A model generated the notes under the pieces. The model was not told the DNA's origin and made no database searches. It was given only the letters and a program-made list of their open reading frames with translations. A program made the position numbers and the translations under genes. 8,139 nt of DNA. It comes from DATMER01 sp035536935. Its GTDB lineage: Bacteria > Acidobacteriota > Thermoanaerobaculia > Multivoradales > UBA5704. The stretch lies in NCBI GenBank assembly GCA_035536935.1, contig DATLNC010000055.1, positions 1-8,139 on the forward strand. The letters are read 5' to 3'. This document shows positions 5,335 to 8,139 of this stretch, piece after piece. Position 1 is the stretch's first letter. The number at the start of each line of letters is the position of its first letter.

Positions 5335-5534
5335 CGAATCGCCGAGCCACGCCCAGCGTGCCGCAGGTCGACGAGGATCAGATTCTCGTCGAGACATTCT
5401 TTCGGCAGCTCGGGCGGAAGATCCCCCTGTGGCTCGTTCCCATGCTCCTGGAAATCGTGGTCAACGAAGCCAGTGTCAAGGACTTCATGATCAGCTTCCG
5501 CATCGCCGGCTGCGTGGACCCCAACGGGGGTTGA
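5325..5534 (+). CDS. Small protein S2 with GCVDPNGG tail, 69 aa
   Basis: Second paralogue of the cluster. GTG at 5325 is the chosen start: it overlaps the end of S1 by ten bases, has GGAA eleven bases upstream, and gives a length matching S1 and S3. GTG at 5358 is an alternative that would give 58 residues. Shared features with S1 are DEDQILVETFFRQLG against EEDRIVVQEFFQQLG, followed by KIPLWLVPMLLEIV. The C-terminus is RIAGCVDPNGG, one residue shorter between Cys and Asp than in S1. There is no signal peptide, and the only Cys is in the tail. Overlap with S1 and a ten-base gap to S3 indicate one transcript. Function is unknown. Confidence 0.62.
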   Translation: MELTNRRATPSVPQVDEDQILVETFFRQLGRKIPLWLVPMLLEIVVNEASVKDFMISFRIAGCVDPNGG

Positions 5535-5544
5535 TGGTGGAGAT

Positions 5545-5766
5545 ATGGACCAGGAAATTTTCGAGCTTCTCCAGAAGGTGATCAGAGACGGCAAGGAGCG
5601 GCGGGAGCTGGTCCAGGTCTTCTTCAGGGACATAGTTGTGTCCGGACCTCTTTGGCTCGTCCCGAGCCTGCTGGAATTCGTCGCACGCGAGGCCCAGCTC
5701 GCGGAGCTGCGAATCAGCCGCCGCATCGCAGGCACGATCGAGGTCGACGACATCCGCCCGTTTTAG
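5545..5766 (+). CDS. Small protein S3, tail motif lost, 73 aa
   Basis: Third paralogue. ATG at 5545 is preceded by GGTGGAG, rather close to the start. It keeps the family core: an N-terminal helix (MDQEIFELLQKVIRDGKERR), VFF, then GPLWLVPSLLEFV and RISRRIAG. The tail differs: where S2 has GCVDPNGG it has GTIEVDDIRPF, so the Cys and the DPNG are both missing. It is thus either a diverged member with another role or a copy losing the tail function. The absence of cysteine is notable because the tail Cys is the only one in S2. It is soluble and unrecognised as a known family. It is the last gene of the S cluster; GC-rich hairpin-forming sequence follows directly. Confidence 0.68.
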   Translation: MDQEIFELLQKVIRDGKERRELVQVFFRDIVVSGPLWLVPSLLEFVAREAQLAELRISRRIAGTIEVDDIRPF

Positions 5767-6037
5767 AACTACGCCCGGTGCGTGCAAGGCGCAAGCGCCG
5801 GCGCCAGACCGTCAGCGCGGCGGCTGACCTGCCAGCCTCGCGGGCGACGCGCCCGCGCCGGGTAGCGGCCCATACCCACCGCGGCTGCTCCATGCGCTCG
5901 CGTTGCAGCCCGTGCGCTCCCCGGCTGAGCCGCCCGCGACGGGGACGAGCCCATACCCGGCGCAGACGCGTCGCCCGGGCAGCGGCTGGCTTGGCCCCGG
6001 CGCTTGCGCGTCATGACGCGGCATTGCAGGCCGCCGG
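5767..6037. repeat. Gene-free GC-rich region with inverted and direct repeats
   Basis: I see no gene in this stretch. It holds small hairpins at 5788-5799 (GGCGC-AA-GCGCC) and 5811-5828 (GTCAGC with GCTGAC), either of which might end the S1-S3 transcript. A longer imperfect inverted repeat pairs 5831-5863 with 5955-5990 (right arm starting ACCCGGCGCAGACGCGTCGC). GCCCATACCC occurs twice in direct orientation, near 5868 and 5949. Open frames here are Arg/Pro/Ala-rich, as expected for random GC-rich DNA. It may be a decayed repeat element. Confidence 0.5.
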
Positions 6038-6053
6038 TGGCACACTGATCGCA
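6038..6053 (+). promoter_or_regulatory. Sigma-54-like -24/-12 site upstream of the EVE gene
   Basis: TGGCACACTGATCGCA has TGGCAC at the -24 position. GC lies exactly 12 bases after GG, as in the consensus TGGCACG-N4-TTGCW, with one mismatch in the TTGC block (TCGC). It lies 57 bases before the EVE start. No enhancer-binding regulator is in the window, and a chance match is possible. Confidence 0.33.
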
Positions 6054-6109
6054 TCCCTTCTGAAGCGCCGGGCCCCGCTTCCGGGACCGTGCGGACGAGA
6101 GGATGTTCT

Positions 6110-6583
6110 ATGCGGCCACGAGCAGGCAAACCCTACGAGCCCGAGGTGAACTACTGGTTGCTCGCCACCGAGCCCGGGGAGTACGGCTACGACGACCTGG
6201 AGCGGGACGCGAGCACGGTCTGGAACGGGGTCACCGACTACCTGGCTCTCAAGAACCTGCGCGACATGGACCAGGGCGACATGGTCCTCATCCTCCACCA
6301 GGGCGACGAGCCCACGATCGTCGGGATCGGCCGGGTGATCTCCGACACCTACCCGGACCCCAACCAGGGCGATCCCACCATCTACGTCTTCGACCTGGAG
6401 CCCGTCGAGCGGCTCGAGCATCCGATCCCCCTGTCCGCACTCCTGGACGACCCGGAGTTCCAGGACTGGGAGCTGATCGCAAACCCGGATCTGGAGGTCG
6501 CCGAGATCCCGGCCCCGCTCTGGAACCGGCTCATCGAGCTGAGCCGCCAGGGGCTGGCCCAGGTCGCGAGGGAGCGCGCTTGA
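6110..6583 (+). CDS. EVE domain-containing protein, 157 aa
   Basis: The whole protein is one EVE domain (PUA-like/YTH-related fold, thymocyte nuclear protein 1 type). EVE domains bind modified bases in nucleic acids; many bacterial single-domain members have unknown roles. Matching family features are NYWLLATEPGEYGYDDL (14-30), the pocket region VWNGVTDYLALKNL (37-50), GDMVLILHQG (56-65), VGIGRVISDTYPDP (71-84) and the C-terminal ELIANPDLEVAEIP (121-134). ATG at 6110 is preferred because AGAGGA lies six bases upstream; GTG at 6089 would add seven residues without a ribosome binding site. Its stop overlaps the TTG start of the next gene, so the two are co-translated. Domain assignment is confident; the physiological role is not. 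Confidence 0.92.
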   Translation: MRPRAGKPYEPEVNYWLLATEPGEYGYDDLERDASTVWNGVTDYLALKNLRDMDQGDMVLILHQGDEPTIVGIGRVISDTYPDPNQGDPTIYVFDLEPVERLEHPIPLSALLDDPEFQDWELIANPDLEVAEIPAPLWNRLIELSRQGLAQVARERA

Positions 6584-7080
6584 ACAAAACCCGAACCGCC
6601 GTCGTGCTCGCCCTGTCCCTCCTTGCCGCCATTACGATGGCCAGTACCGCGCAAGCCCAGGAGGGCCCGGGCTTCCACGGCTGGGGGCTCCGCGGCGGCG
6701 TCTCGGACCGGCCCGATCAGCTCCTGGTCGGCGTTCAGGCCGACTTCGGAGAGCTCATCGAAAACCTCCGCTTCGAGCCCAATGTCGAGCTGGGCGTAGG
6801 AGACGATCAGACGATCCTCTCCCTCAGCGCTCCCGTGTTCTACCGCTGGCCGGAGAGCGGACCGTTCGACTTCTACGGCGGCGGCGGGATCGCCGTCGGG
6901 TTCGTCGATCGGGACGAGGAGGAGGCGTCCGGAGAGGGTGACGGTTTCGAGCTCGTCATCGCTCCCCTGCTCGCCGCCGGGCTGGCCTGGCCGGTCGGGG
7001 AGAGCGAGGCCGGCGTCGAGCTCGCCGTGACCGCCAACGAGCTGCAGAACGTGAAGCTGGTCTTCCGCTGGATGTTCTAG
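6580..7080 (+). CDS. Outer membrane beta-barrel protein, 166 aa, TTG start
   Basis: TTG at 6580 overlaps the EVE stop (TTGA), has GGGAG about five bases upstream, and opens a Sec signal peptide (NKTRTAVVLALSLLAAITMA, cleavage after AQA at 26). The first in-frame ATG lies within that signal, which argues for TTG. The mature part has alternating hydrophobic strands, Gly/Asp turns and aromatic girdle residues (GWGLRGGVSDRP, APVFYRWPESGPFDFYGGGG, VKLVFRWMF). It ends in Phe, the usual signal for barrel assembly by BAM. The length suits a small eight-stranded barrel. Its stop shares the four bases CTAG with the convergent GWxTD gene. The exact function is unknown. Confidence 0.8.
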   Translation: MNKTRTAVVLALSLLAAITMASTAQAQEGPGFHGWGLRGGVSDRPDQLLVGVQADFGELIENLRFEPNVELGVGDDQTILSLSAPVFYRWPESGPFDFYGGGGIAVGFVDRDEEEASGEGDGFELVIAPLLAAGLAWPVGESEAGVELAVTANELQNVKLVFRWMF

Positions 7081-7781
7081 ACGGGCGGGGGCGGCAAAAA
7101 ACCGGGCGGCAGCGGGCGCTGCGGCTCCGGCTTGTCCCCGGAGCCGTCCCGGACGGTGGCGCGCACGGCGAGGTCCAGGATCTTTTCTCCCTCCAAGAGC
7201 TTCGTGTGCCGGGTCTCCACCAGGAAGATCAGCTCCAGCTCGGTGCGGTCGGGATCTTCCTTCGCGATCCGCTCGCGCAGCTCGGGGGGCAGGTCCTCCA
7301 GGGCATACACCCAGGATTCGATGACGACGTCGCGCGTCTGGATGGCGGCCCGGCCTCCCAGACGGCCCGGCTCCCAGGCCGGCGCGCTCTTCTGGCTGTA
7401 GCGGAGGACCGGCGGCGGCCCGAGGAGGATCAGGGCACGCCCGCGGTCGGTGAGGCTGCCGCGAACCCCGGCGTCCGAGTAGAGCCGGTCGGCCGCCTCC
7501 ACCCGCTGATAGAAGGCCTTCGCGGTCTCGTTGCCCGGCTGGTCCGGATCGGGATCGCGGCGGCGCCAGAAGGTCTCCAGCCAGTCGACCGCCTCCCGGT
7601 TCGTCCGCATGCGCTGCACCTGCCGCAGCTCGTCGGGGAGCATCAGCCAGCGGGTCGGGCCATCCGCCAGCCCCGCGGCCGTGGAGGTCCGGCCCGTCGA
7701 CTGGCAGGCCAGGGCGAGCCAGCACAGTATTGGCAAAACGGCGGGCAGGATGGCGGCCCCCAGCCGGCGATCGCTTGCCAT
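7077..7781 (-). CDS. GWxTD domain-containing lipoprotein, 234 aa
   Basis: The N-terminus ends its hydrophobic segment in LALAC (22-26), a lipobox with Cys26 as probable lipidation site, so the protein is likely a membrane-anchored lipoprotein. The family region follows: LPDELRQVQRMRTNREAVDW with a FWRRRDPDP motif (71-79), NETAKAFYQRVEAADRLYSD (84-103), then GSLTDRGRALILLGPPP (108-124). The last matches the GWxTDRGR...GPP signature of GWxTD proteins, except that the tryptophan is replaced (GSLTD). The C-terminus is Pro-rich (PPGFLPPPPV). ATG at 7781 has GGAAAA about nine bases upstream. Its stop overlaps that of the convergent barrel gene. It lies 36 bases downstream of the DUF3467 gene and probably shares its transcript. 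The role of GWxTD proteins is not established. Confidence 0.88.
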   Translation of the reverse strand: MASDRRLGAAILPAVLPILCWLALACQSTGRTSTAAGLADGPTRWLMLPDELRQVQRMRTNREAVDWLETFWRRRDPDPDQPGNETAKAFYQRVEAADRLYSDAGVRGSLTDRGRALILLGPPPVLRYSQKSAPAWEPGRLGGRAAIQTRDVVIESWVYALEDLPPELRERIAKEDPDRTELELIFLVETRHTKLLEGEKILDLAVRATVRDGSGDKPEPQRPLPPGFLPPPPV

Positions 7782-7803
7782 ACGGATGTTTTCCAGCCCT
7801 CCT

Positions 7804-7818
7804 GCCGGCTCCGCCGGC
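7804..7818. other. Small GC hairpin between DUF3467 and GWxTD genes
   Basis: GCCGGC-TCC-GCCGGC forms a six-base stem with a three-base loop at the end of the DUF3467 gene. It could attenuate or separate expression of the two minus-strand genes, but there is no T-run, so it is not called a terminator. Confidence 0.35.
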
Positions 7819-8099
7819 TAGTTGACGTCTGGTTCGCCCGCCGGATCCGCCGCCTCCTGGATGTTGCCAAAGGCCTTTTCATACTGCTCCAGGTTCGCGG
7901 CCAGGGCGCGGATGATCCGCTTCAGATGACCCGGGCTGGTCACGACGCGGGCCGTGACCACTCCCTGGGGAGGCAGCAGGTTGATGAAATCCAGGACGAA
8001 CTCCTCGCGGGTATGGCTGATCCGCAGAAGGTTCGAGTAACGGCCCTTCAGCTCCTCGTCGCTGATCTTGACCTCGAGCCCTTTCGGGGTCTCCTGCAC
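7818..8099 (-). CDS. DUF3467 domain-containing protein, 93 aa
   Basis: A small cytoplasmic-type protein with the full DUF3467 pattern: KGRYSNLLRISHTREEFVLDF (18-38), the PP turn, VTARVVTSPGHLKRIIRALA (48-67), and NLEQYEKAFGNI (69-80). Length is normal for the family. The start is GTG at 8099, supported by AAGGAG eight bases upstream; no in-frame ATG is better placed. A weak -10-like TAGCAT lies further upstream near the window edge. The GWxTD lipoprotein gene follows after 36 bases on the same strand. The function of DUF3467 proteins is unknown. Confidence 0.92.
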   Translation of the reverse strand: MQETPKGLEVKISDEELKGRYSNLLRISHTREEFVLDFINLLPPQGVVTARVVTSPGHLKRIIRALAANLEQYEKAFGNIQEAADPAGEPDVN

Positions 8100-8139
8100 G
8101 GCAAATCTCCTTGTCGGTGTGCTCCGATGCTACTTCATT

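Noticed and set aside
5652..6149. Plus-strand 165-codon frame across the gene-free block
   Set aside because: Arg/Ala/Pro-rich, starts inside S3 out of frame and ends inside the EVE gene; no ribosome binding site.
6103..7080. Plus-strand 325-codon frame spanning the EVE and barrel genes
   Set aside because: The first half is the wrong frame of the EVE gene. Only the part from TTG 6580 encodes a sensible protein with signal peptide.
6382..7725. Minus-strand open frame of 447 codons
   Set aside because: It is antisense to the EVE and barrel genes and out of frame with the GWxTD gene; its composition is Arg/Gly/Pro/Ala-rich, without domains, as expected for a shadow frame in GC-rich DNA.

Overview
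The window comes from a GC-rich bacterium, by eye roughly two thirds G+C, with Gram-negative traits: a probable outer-membrane beta-barrel protein ending in Phe and a lipoprotein of the GWxTD family. Together with the large XRE-TPR proteins this suggests an Acidobacteriota-like lineage. That assignment is inference; there is no rRNA or other marker here.

Left part (1-4201). A minus-strand pair, an unrecognised 136-residue protein and a partial protein with an HxxxCxxC zinc-finger motif, faces a large plus-strand XRE-TPR regulator (A, 846-2336). A second, paralogous XRE-TPR regulator (B) lies at 2753-4201. Each regulator points tail-to-tail at a small minus-strand gene for an exported peptide (P1, 2356-2637; P2, 4271-4555). 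These peptides carry repeated GC-[HM]-[IL]-DP-x-G-x-C motifs. The arrangement 'regulator > < secreted Cys/DPxG peptide' therefore occurs twice in a row.

Middle part (4200-5766). A partial duplication of the P2 5' region gave a third gene, P3 (4789-4938). It is short, all its cysteines are gone, and its start region is altered. A REP-like double hairpin lies between P2 and P3. Divergent from P3 are three tandem, mutually homologous small genes (S1-S3, 5119-5766) without signal peptides. The first two end in a related CxxDPNG or CxDPNG tail.

Right part (5767-8139). A gene-free GC-rich repeat region of about 340 bases is followed by an EVE-domain gene translationally coupled to a beta-barrel outer-membrane protein gene. 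Convergent to these are a DUF3467 gene and a GWxTD-domain lipoprotein gene. This part looks like ordinary housekeeping or accessory content.

The most interesting hypothesis is that the left and middle parts form a peptide-linked regulatory system. Cytoplasmic HTH-TPR receptors, the architecture of Gram-positive RRNPP quorum-sensing regulators, would be paired with exported Cys/DPxG-repeat peptides and with small cytoplasmic proteins bearing the same tail. The gene order and motifs are visible in the sequence; the signalling role is inference.
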